A DNA stretch of 64,000 nucleotides from NCBI GenBank assembly GCA_029990175.1, contig JARKIP010000065.1, positions 23,476,501 through 23,540,500 on the forward strand, in the 5' to 3' direction. Both the position numbers and the translations under genes were made by a program. Shown piece by piece: positions 10,848 to 20,213 of this stretch. Each line of letters begins with the position of its first letter. Positions within the stretch are counted from its first letter, which is position 1. The DNA comes from Petunia secreta. Taxonomy: Eukaryota; Streptophyta; Magnoliopsida; Solanales; Solanaceae. Under the pieces are notes generated by a model. That model ran no database searches. It was not told the origin of the DNA and saw only the letters and a program-made list of their open reading frames with translations.

Positions 10848-12517
10848 GTTGAATTCATTGAAAGCTTTCCCTATGTAATTCATTACAAGAAGGGAAAAGA
10901 TAATGTTGTGGCCGATGCGCTATCAAGAAAATTTTCCTTCGCGACCACTCTTACCTCGAGGCTCATGGGATTCGAAAGCATCAAATCAATGTATGAAGAT
11001 GATCCCAAGCTGAAATGTGTCCATAACACAATCTTGAGTAGCCAAGGGTTGAGAAATATCAATGGAACAATGGCTATCTCTTCAAGAATGGGAGGGTTTG
11101 TGTGCCAGTATCATTGTGGAGAGAGCTCTTGGTCTGAGAAGCTCACTCCGGAGGCTTGATGGGACACTTTGGTGTCGACAAAACCCTTGGTATCTTAACT
11201 GAACAGTGCCATTGGCCAAAAATGCGACGAGATGTGGAAAAGCTTTGCAACGCTTGTCTCCTTTGCAAGAAAGCTAAATCGAAGTCCAACCCTCATGGTT
11301 TGTATACCCCGTTGCCTTTGCCTGATCGACCTTGGGTTGACATATCCATGGACTTTGTATTGGGGTTACCAAGGTCGGGGGGAGGACAGGATAGTATCTT
11401 CATTGTCGTAGACCGATTTTCCAAAATGGCTCACTTTATTCCTTGCTAGAAATGCGATTGTGCACAACATGTTGCTTCCTTATTTATTGCTCATGTGTTA
11501 AAATTGAATGGTATGCCACATACAATTGTGTGTGATCGAGATTCGAAGTTCTTGAGTAATTTTTGGAAATATTTGTGAGGTGCCATCGACACTAAATTAC
11601 TATTCTCAACGTCTCACCATCCTCAGACTGATGGACGGACTGAGGTAGTTAACCGAACCTTGGGAGCTCTGCTTCGAGCTATGACCAAAGGCAAGGTTGG
11701 AAACTGGGCTGATCGTTTGCCCATGATGGAGTTTGCATGCAATCGAACGGTGCACCGAATAATAAATAAGACCCTATTCGAATATGTGTACGGCTTTAAT
11801 CCTTTAATTCAACTTGATCTAACCCCATTGCCTCGAGATGTTATCATTGATTTTGAAGGTACTCACCGAGCCAAAGCTTTGCTCGAGTTGCACGCCAAGG
11901 AAACGAAGAATCTTGAGTAAGCTTTTGCCAAAGTGGCATTGAAAAAGAACAAGAGGCGAAAGAAGTTGGAGTTGAAGAAGGGAGATTGGGTTTGGGTTCA
12001 CTTCGGAGGAGAGCGATTCCGGAACCAAAGGAAAGGAAAGTTGGCACCTCGAGGGGATGGTCCATTTCATGTGCTGAGCAAGATCAACAACAATACTTAT
12101 GTGATCGACCTCCCAGGTGAGTATAATGTGTCCAACACCTTCAATATTGCTGACTTAACTCCTTGTGTTGTAGGCCAAGTACCATGGACAGATGATGAAG
12201 CGATTTTGAGGACGAAATCTTTTCACGAAAGGGAGGATGATGCAGCCCGAAGTGCTGATCAAGTGCTCAATGATCCACTGAAGTCAATGAATGATCCACC
12301 GAGGCCAATGACACAAAGCCAAGCCAAATTGCTACATGATATGCACATTCAGTTGGCTTGGTCAGGAGGAAGCATGTGTTTGGAGGAAGAGTGGCAAAGT
12401 GCTAGAGCCGAAGGCTACATCCTCAAATTTGAGCTCGAGGCCAAAGTGACCGAACACAAATCGTTGGCGCTGAGCAGCACAAAGCCGGACACTACAATTG
12501 TGTCCGAAGTTAAGTGA
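10848..12517 (+). pseudogene. CRM-like integrase with LTR-encoded C-terminus
   Basis: Pieces 10908-11159, 11156-11449, 11660-11920 and 11933-12517 read as integrase. They show a zinc-binding HHCC region (MGHFGVDKTLG...CHWPKMRRDVEKLCNAC), core PWVDISMDFVLGLP (first D), then D and E regions broken by stops near 11449-11660. The C-terminal domain holds GDWVWVHF...KLAPRGDGPFHVLSKINNNTYVIDLPG. The last frame crosses the 3' LTR start at 12238 and continues 93 codons inside it, including MTQSQAKLLHDMHIQL. No chromodomain is visible. Four breaks make it inactive. Confidence 0.85.
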
Positions 12518-13015
12518 ACGCCCGATGATAAATGTGTTCGAGCAAGCAACCGAGTATCAAAGTCAAGGCTGCCGAACACTCACTTATTCCGTCCGGCGTG
12601 GCTTGTTTTTATTGGTCACTTGTGACCCTTTTTACTAGTTTACCCTTAGTATTTCTTATATAAACCTTGTTCCAATTTATTTGTAGAAGATAACCTAGAT
12701 TTTGATGAATATTGAATGAAATTGCCGAGAGTATTTCCTTTTGTCTCAGATATGAGCAAACCGCGACGTGGGCTTTTGGACTTTTGGCTTTCGGTGACTC
12801 CGATTGAGCATTTCCTCTTTGATCATTCAGTTTGCAAGAGTCAATGTTCTCTTGAGGATTGTTGCATAGTTTAGGTGCTCTTTCCTTCTACTTGGATCGT
12901 ACATAGACCAGTTCCTCGGTGTCGTTCAAGCAAGAAAAGCTGCGTCAGCCTTTTATCTTGTTTATCATTTCCACTGTTGACCTCGGTTGCCAAGCTACCA
13001 AGTTAGCTTGCACCA
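12238..13015 (+). repeat. 3' LTR (complete, 778 bp) of the 7.2-13.0 kb element
   Basis: Starts TGATGCAGCC directly after the purine tract GAAAGGGAGGA (12227-12237, PPT) and ends CACCA at 13015, where homology to the 5' LTR stops. TATA box at 12657-12664. The first 279 bases are part of the polyprotein frame. Flanking right bases are GTGAG. Confidence 0.85.
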
Positions 13016-13117
13016 GTGAGGATCATGGGGACCGAGGCTGGTGCGATCGCTACATTCTCTTGGAGACCAGCGCTTTATCAACCGAGCCTAATTTTCTAGA
13101 TAGATGGAATAGAACAC

Positions 13118-13209
13118 GTAAGTGTTCCCTCGTTCATAATTCCTTTTAGCAATTGTTCTTGTTTTCTGTTATCCTCGTTTTTTAATCCAATTCGTTTTCT
13201 GCTTCGTAG
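13118..13209 (+). other. Putative intron 1 of the antisense ORF
   Basis: Donor GTAAGTGT after AGAACAC, pyrimidine-rich 3' half, acceptor CTTCGTAG. Joining the flanks keeps a reading frame open (TPNKVDVVPPEGL...). Confidence 0.6.
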
Positions 13210-13341
13210 CCAACAAGGTTGATGTCGTCCCTCCCGAGGGCTTGACCGAATGGGTTAAGGCTGTGATTGGAGCCCACAAGCGTCGAATTCGGTCCTGGAT
13301 GGACATGGCTGCTAGCTTCGGTTGGCAATGTAAGAGGCATG

Positions 13342-13421
13342 GTAAGTTATCCACAATCTTTTATCAGGGGCATCGCACGAAGCTTTTTGTTTTCGCCCTT
13401 AATTTTTCTCCTTGGTGTTAG
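13342..13421 (+). other. Putative intron 2 of the antisense ORF
   Basis: Donor GTAAGTTATCC after GGCATG, T-rich interior (TTTTTGTTTTCGCCC, TTTTTCTCC), acceptor GGTGTTAG. 80 bp. Confidence 0.6.
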
Positions 13422-13616
13422 GTCTTCTGAACCGAGTTGTGAATAAGAAGAAAGGAAAAAAAGGAAAATAAAAGGAGAAGAAAAAGGACAAAGAGGATAC
13501 CGAGTTTGATGACGAGTTGGCCTCAGTGGCAGATTTCATTGGAGACTTGAAGGAACTTAAGGCCTCAAAGCCTTCAAAGTCTTTGAAGGGGTCCTCAGGT
13601 CAAGGGACCTCAAAAT

Positions 13617-13706
13617 GTAATGCCAAACATTCTCTTCGGTTAATACATTTGACATTCGATTCTCCTCGTTCTAGTGTTCATGACTCTTCCACGTTGTTCT
13701 TCATAG
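13617..13706 (+). other. Putative intron 3 of the antisense ORF
   Basis: Donor GTAATGCC after TCAAAAT, acceptor TTGTTCTTCATAG. Joining keeps phase (the codon is split after its first base) into the Lys/Pro-rich exon. Confidence 0.55.
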
Positions 13707-14202
13707 GTGTGAAGAGAAAAAAAGCGGCTCCGAAGAAACCCTCCCGCTCGGTGAATCCTTACACCAAGGTGATGACCTCCCCTCAGCCCGAAGCGGTTAT
13801 TGAAACGCGCCGGAGGCTGATCGACGAGCCTAGCAATGAGAACGCCGAGGGTTGGAGTCTGGTAGGGAGGTCGAAGTGGTGGACCTTGAGGATTTGGAGC
13901 ACGACTCCGATGCAGCTATTGCCAAGGCCAGAGGCATAGCTAAAGTTGGAGAAGTTGGGGCCTCCGCTATTGGAAAGGAGGCAGACGTTAGCGCTGCTAG
14001 GGCACAGTCTGAGCCTGCAAGGCTTTCGACCTCGGCGAGGTCTTTGCGAAAGCTAAAGGTATTGACTTCTTCAAACCTTCTGGAAAGCATCCGAAGTGAT
14101 ATATTGAACCTCACGCCCCTGCTTGGTCCAAAAGAGGACGCCATCGTGCAACAATTTTCTCCGGTTCGATTAGCCAACATTCTTATTGCAAATGCACTCA
14201 GA

Positions 14203-14280
14203 GTAAGCCTTGACGCTTTCATCCTTATTTCTATTCCCTATATATTCGTTTATATTGATCCTTTAATAACTCATATTCAG
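14203..14280 (+). other. Putative intron 4 of the antisense ORF
   Basis: Donor GTAAGCCTTG after GCACTCAGA, T/A-rich interior, acceptor CATATTCAG. 78 bp, a multiple of three, so it also reads open without splicing. Confidence 0.6.
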
Positions 14281-15100
14281 GGTTTCGTTCTATTGCTGAC
14301 AGCTATTGAGCTTGAAACCACAAGGCACGAAGAGATTCAATGAGTCGCCGGAGCCTGGGATAAACAGAGGGACAACTTCAATGTTCAAATAGCTGAGTTG
14401 AAGGCTAAGTTGTCCAAGAATTGCTCCGATTTGCGTGAAGCTGAGGCTGCTGCTGAGGCTAAGATTCGGGCTCTTAATGGTGGCTTCCAATCAAAGCGCT
14501 CGAGGTTAGATGCCGAAGTCGCGAGGCTAGATGCCGAAGTCGCGAGGCTCATTGCAGAGTTGGCCCAAGCTAAGAATGAATTCGTGGAGGAGGCCAACAT
14601 GCACCACGAGCAGCTGAAAAAGCATGTACTTCATATCCAAAGGATGGAAGGCGAAAACTCCAAGATCCCGACGTTTGAGGCCGAAGTTAAACTACTTTGA
14701 GAAGAAGTTATTGATCGTAAGGATAGGGCCACGGTCAAAGCAAAAACAGTGGAGTTAGACAAGCGCTGGGCTGTTATCAAGTCTCGGCTGAAGCTGCTGA
14801 AGCAATGGCGCGCCGGTGAATTGAATTTTGAGGACGAAATTGCTAAGGCTGAAGATAAAGCAACCAAAGCCCAAGCCATTATTGACGATCTTCCTTCAAG
14901 TGAAGTTTTGGGCGATGAAGATGTCGAGGATGAAGAAGAAGAGGATGAAGATGAAGAGGACACCGAGGATAACGATGATGGGGCCTCCGAGGAGGAGATG
15001 GGCCCGAAGCTTAGCGTTCCTGTTTTCATCTTCTGTTTTGTTTTTGTACAGACGTTCTTGCCCTTAAATGTAAATGTTTCTGTGGCCTTTGGGCCTTCAT

Positions 15101-15612
15101 GAATGGACTTGTTTCTTGCACTCAATTGTTTCAACTTTCATTTTGCTTTATGAAGTGTTTTGAGCCGAAAAAGTAGAATAATTTTGCTTTCTTGCACTCA
15201 AGATGACTTAACTCATATAATTCCAATGCGAACTTAGAACGACGTCTCGTTTTCAAGTTAACGCATTTAAAATATAACCTCGGTATATATACAAGAGAAT
15301 AGCTCTCGGTATATAAGATCATAGCAACAAAAAGATATTGAATCAAGTTTATTTCATTGATGATATCAACGAGGCGTAATCCGCTTTTTACATAAGGCCT
15401 AATCTGAGTAGAACTTAGGCGCAAAAAACAAGTTAATAACGTGCCACTATCGGGTGTCAATCCCCAGTTTCCAAATAGATAGACTTCGGTGGGGAGGCTC
15501 AAACCTGACCTCGGTCGCATCTGACTTCTCACTTTCCCCCAGTGTTTGGGTGTGAATCTTGATGAAGATCGGAGAACTGAAGATCGTCTTATCCGCTTCC
15601 TTGAATTCAAAA
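15101..15612 (-). other. Non-coding 3' region between integrase and the antisense ORF
   Basis: Between the tail-to-tail integrase (minus) and antisense ORF (plus). A long minus frame here is only the shifted continuation over integrase sequence. No conserved protein, repeat or LTR was recognised. Expected to hold the terminators of both convergent units. Confidence 0.5.
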
Positions 15613-17018
15613 CTAATACCGCTTCAAATTGGAGATGCTCCAATTTAAGGGTTCGGGTTTGCCTTGCAAATCTTCTATTTGATAAGGCCCTTCCCAATTT
15701 GCTATGAGTTTTCCCCCATTCTTTTCCTTCGTTGATTGATTCGAAGCCTTTAACACATAATCTCCAACTTTGAAATCCATAAGTTTTCCCTTCCTGTTGA
15801 GATATGCCTCGATTTGCCTTTTTTGTGTTGCTAACTGAACCAAGGCTAACTCTCTTTTCTCCTCGGGCAGATCCAACTCTATGCGCATGGCTTGTTGATT
15901 GGCATCCTTGGTGGTGTGGGTGTACCGAAGACTTTGTTCGCCCACTTCCAAGGGGATAAGTGAGTCCGTTCCATAAGCATGGGAAAATGGGGATTCTCCA
16001 GTGCTGTTCTTCTCCGTTGTTCGCATTGCCCACAACACCCCTGGTAACTCTTCGGGCCAAGGACCTTTTTTCTCATCAAATCTCTTTTTGAGGTTTTTAA
16101 CTACTACTCTGTTCGAGGATTCGACTAGTCCATTGGCACTTGGGTGGTAGGGAGTCGACACTTTTTTTTTATTCCCCACTGCTTAAGGAAGTCAGTAATA
16201 GCTGTCTCCATGAATTGTGGACCATTGTCACAAGTGATCTCCTTTGGGACACCAAATCTGTAGATGATGTTCTTCTTGATAAAGTCGATTACCTCCTTTT
16301 GTCTAACCTCGGTGAAAGCTTCTGCTTCCACCCATTTTGTGAAGTAATCGGTCAAAACAAGAATAAACCGAACACCTCCTTATCCTTTCTGTAAGGGGCC
16401 AATGATATCCATTCTCCACTTCATGAAGGGCCATGGTGACACGACCGAATGTAAAGGTCCAGCTTGCTTATGAATCATTCGGGCGTGGCACTGACACTTG
16501 TCACATTTTTTCACAAAGGCCTTTGCGTCTGCGCTGATGGTGGGCCAACAGTACCCAGCTCGAAGTAATTTGTGCACTAAGGATTTTCCCCCTGAGTGGT
16601 AGGCACACTCGCCCTCGTGTATTTCTGCCATCACATATCTAACTTCATCCGGACCCAAGCACTTGGCCATCAGGCTGCTATAGAGTATTCTATATAGCTT
16701 TCCCCAAATCATTGAATATGAAGCCGCTTGAGTCCTTAATATCTTTGCTTCTTTCTTATCTTGGGGGAGAGTCCCCGAGTCAAAGTAAGAGATAAACTTA
16801 CTTCGCCAATCCCATTTGTGGTCCACCGAGTTGACTTCCAATTTTATTTCCCTCATTTTTGCGGAAAACAACTGAATCACTGAATCAGTCCCCAAGTGTT
16901 CTTCGTCCACCGCTGAACCCAAGTATGCTAAGGCATCGGCTTCAGCATTTTCCTCTCGAAGTACTTGTTTGACTTGCCATTCTTGGAATTGAGCCAAGAC
17001 TCTTTGTGCTCGGATCAA
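15613..17018 (-). pseudogene. Tat-like integrase
   Basis: Three frames in order: 17018-16380 with the end of the second RNase H (QVLREENAEADALAYLGSAV), the spacer, and the zinc-binding HHCC region (HEGECAYHSGG...LLRAGYCWPTI...CDKCQ) into the core (PWPFMKWRMDIIGPL, first D); 16355-16125 with TDYFTKWVEAEAF and CDNGPQF (second D); 16179-15613 with YHPSANGLVESSNR (E) and the C-terminal domain (FKVGDYVLKAS...WEGPYQI). Two frame breaks (about 16380/16355 and 16179/16125) separate them. It would insert cDNA into chromosomes. The GPY-like end without chromodomain fits Tat elements. Confidence 0.85.
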
Positions 17019-17909
17019 GAATTACTGAATTCTGGGCTCACGAGCCGTATATTCACCGAGCACTTGGTTTACTACTAACTGTGAATCGCACCTTAATTCA
17101 ACTCTTTCCACCCCATCTCTTTGGCCAGTTCTAAGCCTGCTAAGGCTGCTTCGTATTCGGCCTCGTTATTGGTCATTTTTTTAACCGAACTGAGTGCCTT
17201 ACTTTCTCCCCGATAGGTGCTATTAACACTATGCCTAATCCCAAAACTTTAGAATTAGTGACCCCGTCAGTGTAGACTACCCATAATCCTGAAGTTGATC
17301 CCTTCGACATCAGGTTCTCCTTTTCTGCTTTAGGTAAGATCCCAACACTAAAGTCAGCCAAGACTTGGGATTTAATGGTTGTTCGGGGTTGATAGGTGAT
17401 ATCATATTCACTTAATTCTATTTTCCATTTAGATAACCTCCCCGAAAACTCGGATTTATGAAACATACTACTTAGAAGGAAGGTGGTAACTACCACTATT
17501 GGATGACATTGAAAATAGGGTCGTAGTTTTCGAGCAGTAACAATTAAAGCAAGTGCTAATTTTTCCAAGTGCAGGTACCTAGTCTCAATGTCGAGGAGTG
17601 TTTTGCTCACATAGTAAATAGGCTGTTGCTTGCCGTCCTCTTCCTGAACCAACACAGCACTAACTGGCACCTCAGACACAGCCAGGTAAACTAGCAAAGT
17701 TTCACCATTCTTTGACTTGGCGAGCAACGATGCGTTAGCCAAATAGCGTTTCAATTCCTTCAGGGCTTCTTTACACTGCGGTGTCCACTCGAAGTGATTA
17801 TTCTTCCTCAGGCCTCAGAAGAATTTGTGGCATCGCTCTGATGACCTTGAGATAAATCTACTCAAGGTAGTAACTCAGCCAGTCAAGTGCTGAACTTCTT
17901 TCACCCTAG
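17019..17909 (-). pseudogene. Tat-like RT C-terminus and dual RNase H
   Basis: From about 17909 down, the RT-RNase H connection is legible (TTLSRFISRSSERCHKFF region with a stop), then 17754-17173 gives the first RNase H (LLVYLAVSEVPVSAVLVQEEDGKQQPIYYVSKTL) and the start of the second (LWVVYTDGVTNSKVLGLGIVL). The YTDGV start is the archaeal-type second RNase H typical of Tat. A stop near 17173 and further breaks precede the remaining part at 17018. Confidence 0.8.
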
Positions 17910-18158
17910 TTAACTCATCGGGGATTTCTTCAATGGCTCTGATCTTGTCTGGGTTGGCTTCGATCCGACAAACACTTTCCTGTCTAGAAAATCTTTCAAT
18001 AACGTGAAAGATTCCAACTCCTCAATAGTTGAATCCTTTGCATTTTCTTTCCGAGGTTCTTGGATGCATACCGGAATCTTCTCCATTGCTCCTCGGAGGT
18101 CGTCTTGGGAACCTGGCCCTCCCTCTTCATTTGACCCCATTTATATTGGTTGCTATTA
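17910..18158 (-). pseudogene. RT remnant with large internal deletion
   Basis: The post-protease linker (ELESFTLLKDFLDRKVFVGS) is followed immediately by bases that, in another frame, encode the peptide EANPDKIRAIEEIP, which normally lies just after the RT thumb. All RT fingers and palm, including the YVDD box, are missing. The deletion point is near 17955-17970. Confidence 0.7.
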
Positions 18159-18474
18159 CTATGGTATTGTCGGGACGACTCCACTCTTTAGCACAACCGA
18201 ATAGCATTCTCTTGCTACTCGCTGCTCTCCTTTAATCGAACGAAATTCCCATGGGGTAGGGAATTTGATCACTTGGTGGAGAGTGGATGGAACAACCTCT
18301 ATGGAGTGATTCCATGGTCTATCGAAGATCAAATTACATGCCATGTCCTCGAGCAGAACTTGAAACAGTGTTTCCTTGCAAACTCCTTCCGCGTATGTTT
18401 TGAGTGTAATTTCGCCCAACATTTTTTCGGTGGATTTGTTGAAGCCGGTCAACATAGTTGCTTTTTGGATAACC
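18159..18474 (-). pseudogene. Tat-like protease, C-terminal half
   Basis: Reads LTGFNKSTEKMLGEITLKTYAEGV and then CNLIFDRPWNHSIEVVPSTLHQVIKFPTPWG-like sequence, the Tat protease C-terminal region (FDRPWxH...PSTLHQ). The N-terminal half, including the D-P-G-G active-site region, lies at 39052-39310 on the far side of the 18475-39051 insertion. Confidence 0.8.
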
Positions 18475-18607
18475 TGATGCGGGGCAAATTGGAGCCAAAG
18501 CGCAAACAATCAAGAACCAAGCTTGAGAGCACAAAGAGGAGAACATAGGCACCAAAGGAGAGGCTCGAGGGAAACAAATTGAGGAGTTTCAAGAGCCTAC
18601 AGGATGG

Positions 18608-18772
18608 GGCGGACTGCCTACACAAAGGGCGGACCGCCTAGTTGAAATCAAGCCTCAGGATCTCTGGCCGCCTACTATAGGGGCGGACCGCATACTTTGG
18701 GGCTTGGGCCGCCCACTCTGCAGTGGAGAGAAAAGGGCGGACCGCTTGCTCCCACTAGGCGGGGCGCCTAGT
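18608..18772 (+). repeat. GGCGGACCGCC motif cluster in U3
   Basis: One exact GGCGGACCGCC (18628-18638) with five or six one- or two-base variants every 25-40 bases (GGCGGACTGCC, GGCGGACCGCA, GGCGGACCGCT, AGGCGGGGCGCCTA). The matching cluster in the 3' LTR is at 38455-38620. Confidence 0.8.
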
Positions 18773-18887
18773 TGCTATGCTTTGGACGGAAATTTGACGT
18801 GTAGTTCCTATTTTGGCCCTACGAGGCTTGTATTGTTTTTATATCATTTGAGGGCTTTTTGGACATTACATTAGGAGTGTGGAAACC

Positions 18888-18894
18888 TATAAAT
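18888..18894 (+). promoter_or_regulatory. LTR TATA box (TATAAAT)
   Basis: CCTATAAATGCGAC, conserved at 38737-38744 in the 3' LTR (CCTATAAATACGAC). It is about 410 bases into the LTR. Confidence 0.7.
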
Positions 18895-19205
18895 GCGACA
18901 CTTAGTCATTTTATTTCGTGGGCTTGATTTTAGTATTGAAGAATAGATATTAGAAGAGACTAGGTCCTTCTTGTTGAAGCTTCAGCTTCATGTATCTCTT
19001 ACTTGGAATCCATGGTAGATCAGCGCTAGTGTGACCCCGTTAGTGGTTCAAGTCTCTTTCTCCCTTTGAATCAATCTACTTGGTTAGTTTGATTCGTTCT
19101 TTCTTCTATTTTCTGTTCTTCCCCGTCCCTATTTCTTTGATCTCGTGTTTATCATTTGTTTCCGTTACTTGTTATGTGCTTCCGTGGATTTGACCCCTAT
19201 CATCT

Positions 19206-19217
19206 TGGTATCAGACC
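19206..19217 (+). other. Primer-binding site, non-autonomous element
   Basis: TGGTATCAGACC, three bases after the LTR. Differs from the iMet type TGGTATCAGAGC at one position. Confidence 0.8.
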
Positions 19218-20213
19218 ACGGATGCAAACCCTTGATCCTTGTTCATCCTATCTTTTAGTTTAGTTTATTGTTATTGTTGTTCTTATTCTTGGAGAAAAGA
19301 AGAAAAAACGAAAAATTGTAAAAAGTGAAAATTACAAAAAAAATCGTGTTGTGGATTGGATTTGATGATCCGTTGGTTGTTTGATATCGGGGATTGATCT
19401 ATGATGATTACCCGTTGATTTGGTACCCTTATTACATGATTTGGTGTTGAGAATCAAAAGTTGAAAAAAATCAAAAATCCAAAAATTGAAAAACCCTTGA
19501 ATTTGATTGAATTTTCTTGATTTGGATTCGTTATGGATTGGGTGTTGTTATAAATCATTGGAGATTGACTGTAGTAGTTAAAAACACCATTGGGTACCTT
19601 TGAATTGGGAAAACACCTTGAAAATATTGGAGATTTGGGTGCAAAAGAACCAAAAACACGGATTTTGAAGCTTCTCAAGGCTGCGGTAGGAGGACCGCCC
19701 CTGTGACTAGGCGGACCGCCCACTTTGTTGCTTCTCTCTGTATTTTGAGTAGGCGGACCACCCACCCTGAGGAGGCGGACCGCCCACTCCTGAAGGGAGT
19801 CCGGGTTGTTTCGTTTCGTGTCTTTTTGTGATCCGTTTGCTTCCGTACCTCTTGGTTAGTGTTTCTAGGATATTATTCCTACTTTATTAACACTAATATT
19901 TAATCTTTTAGGGTGTCGTAGAACTTGCTTGCTTCAAGTGTGCATTAAAATAGCTTCCGTACATCGAGTCACTTAAACTCCATTCCGAACCATTACTTGG
20001 GTGCATTAGTTCATTGATCTTGCCATTGTGATTACTACGAGACAAGAAGGTCTTGAGTGGAAAAAGGCTTGAGTGGTGAGAACAATAGAGTGTGGTCACA
20101 AAAGCCAACGACCTTGATTGTATACACGAGTGGAAAGAAAATTGAGTGACATCTTTTGAGTGATGCACGTGAGGGAGTGAAGTTGTGAGGTCCTTAACCC
20201 TTTTATTACAACT
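19218..20213 (+). other. Leader of the non-autonomous element with second GGCGGACCGCC cluster
   Basis: Non-coding. A-rich stretches near 19270-19340 and 19450-19520 resemble the leaders at 51.4-51.8 and 58.2-58.6 kb read on their sense strand. Exact GGCGGACCGCC occurs at 19710-19720 and 19774-19784, with variants at 19687 and 19752, about 430 bases ahead of the first ORF. Confidence 0.7.

Larger units (their letters stand above)
7211..13015 (+). mobile_element. CRM-like Ty3/Gypsy element, 5'-truncated and internally deleted
   Basis: Organisation: partial 5' LTR (7211-7803), primer site, leader, partial gag with zinc knuckle, protease, RT, RNase H, integrase, complete 3' LTR starting TGATGC at 12238. 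The polyprotein frame runs across the 3' LTR boundary. LTRs starting TGATG, an iMet primer site, absence of a chromodomain and an ORF overlapping the LTR agree with the CRM clade (inference). A second copy of the family starts at 61694. The left end lacks about 185 bases of LTR and joins Tat sequence, so no target-site duplication can be assigned. Confidence 0.85.
13016..15100 (+). pseudogene. Antisense ORF of the Tat-like element, five exons, coiled-coil acidic protein
   Basis: On the plus strand a spliced reading is visible, with GT-AG introns at about 13118-13209, 13342-13421, 13617-13706 and 14203-14280 (78-92 bp). Exons encode a domain with GWCDRYILLETSALS and FLDRWN, a Lys-rich linker (KKRK and PKKPS), then a long coiled coil with a duplicated RLDAEVA heptad (14501-14550), and an Asp/Glu-rich tail (14915-15000). 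This fits the putative gypsy-type transposon protein coded antisense in Tat elements; function unknown. Damage: a TAA in exon 3 (~13469), a frameshift near 13855, a TGA at 14341-14343 and a TGA near 14698. The 5' end is lost at 13016. Confidence 0.7.
13016..18474 (-). mobile_element. Minus-strand Tat/Retand-like element, segment 1 (3' part: protease C-term, RNase H, integrase, antisense ORF)
   Basis: Protease C-terminus, an RT remnant, two RNase H regions and integrase read right to left on the minus strand from 18474 to 15613. Beyond the integrase, in the position of the 3' untranslated zone, lies an ORF on the opposite strand. Tat/Retand-type elements are known to carry an extra antisense ORF there. 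The element continues, after the insertion at 18475-39051 (TSD TAACC at 18470-18474 and 39052-39056), at 39052-39322 and then 60886-61693. The left end is cut at 13016 by the 3' LTR of the preceding element, so no 3' LTR of this element is seen. Confidence 0.85.
18475..19202 (+). repeat. 5' LTR (728 bp) of the non-autonomous element
   Basis: TGATGCGGGG...CCCTATCA. Its counterpart is 23540-23665 plus 38383-39051. GC-rich near-palindromes (GGCGGACCGCC and variants) occupy 18608-18770, upstream of the TATA box at 18888-18894. It lacks about 60 bases that the 3' LTR has after GAGAGCACAAAGAG. Confidence 0.9.

Noticed and set aside
15131..16060. 309-codon minus-strand frame
   Set aside because: It overlaps the integrase in another frame (it repeats its sequence out of register) and extends into non-coding bases; no domain. 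Treated as a shadow frame.
18608..18772. Possible CRISPR-like array of GC-rich repeats
   Set aside because: Repeat units are 11-14 bp, irregularly spaced and imperfect, in plant LTRs; no spacers of fixed length and no cas genes.
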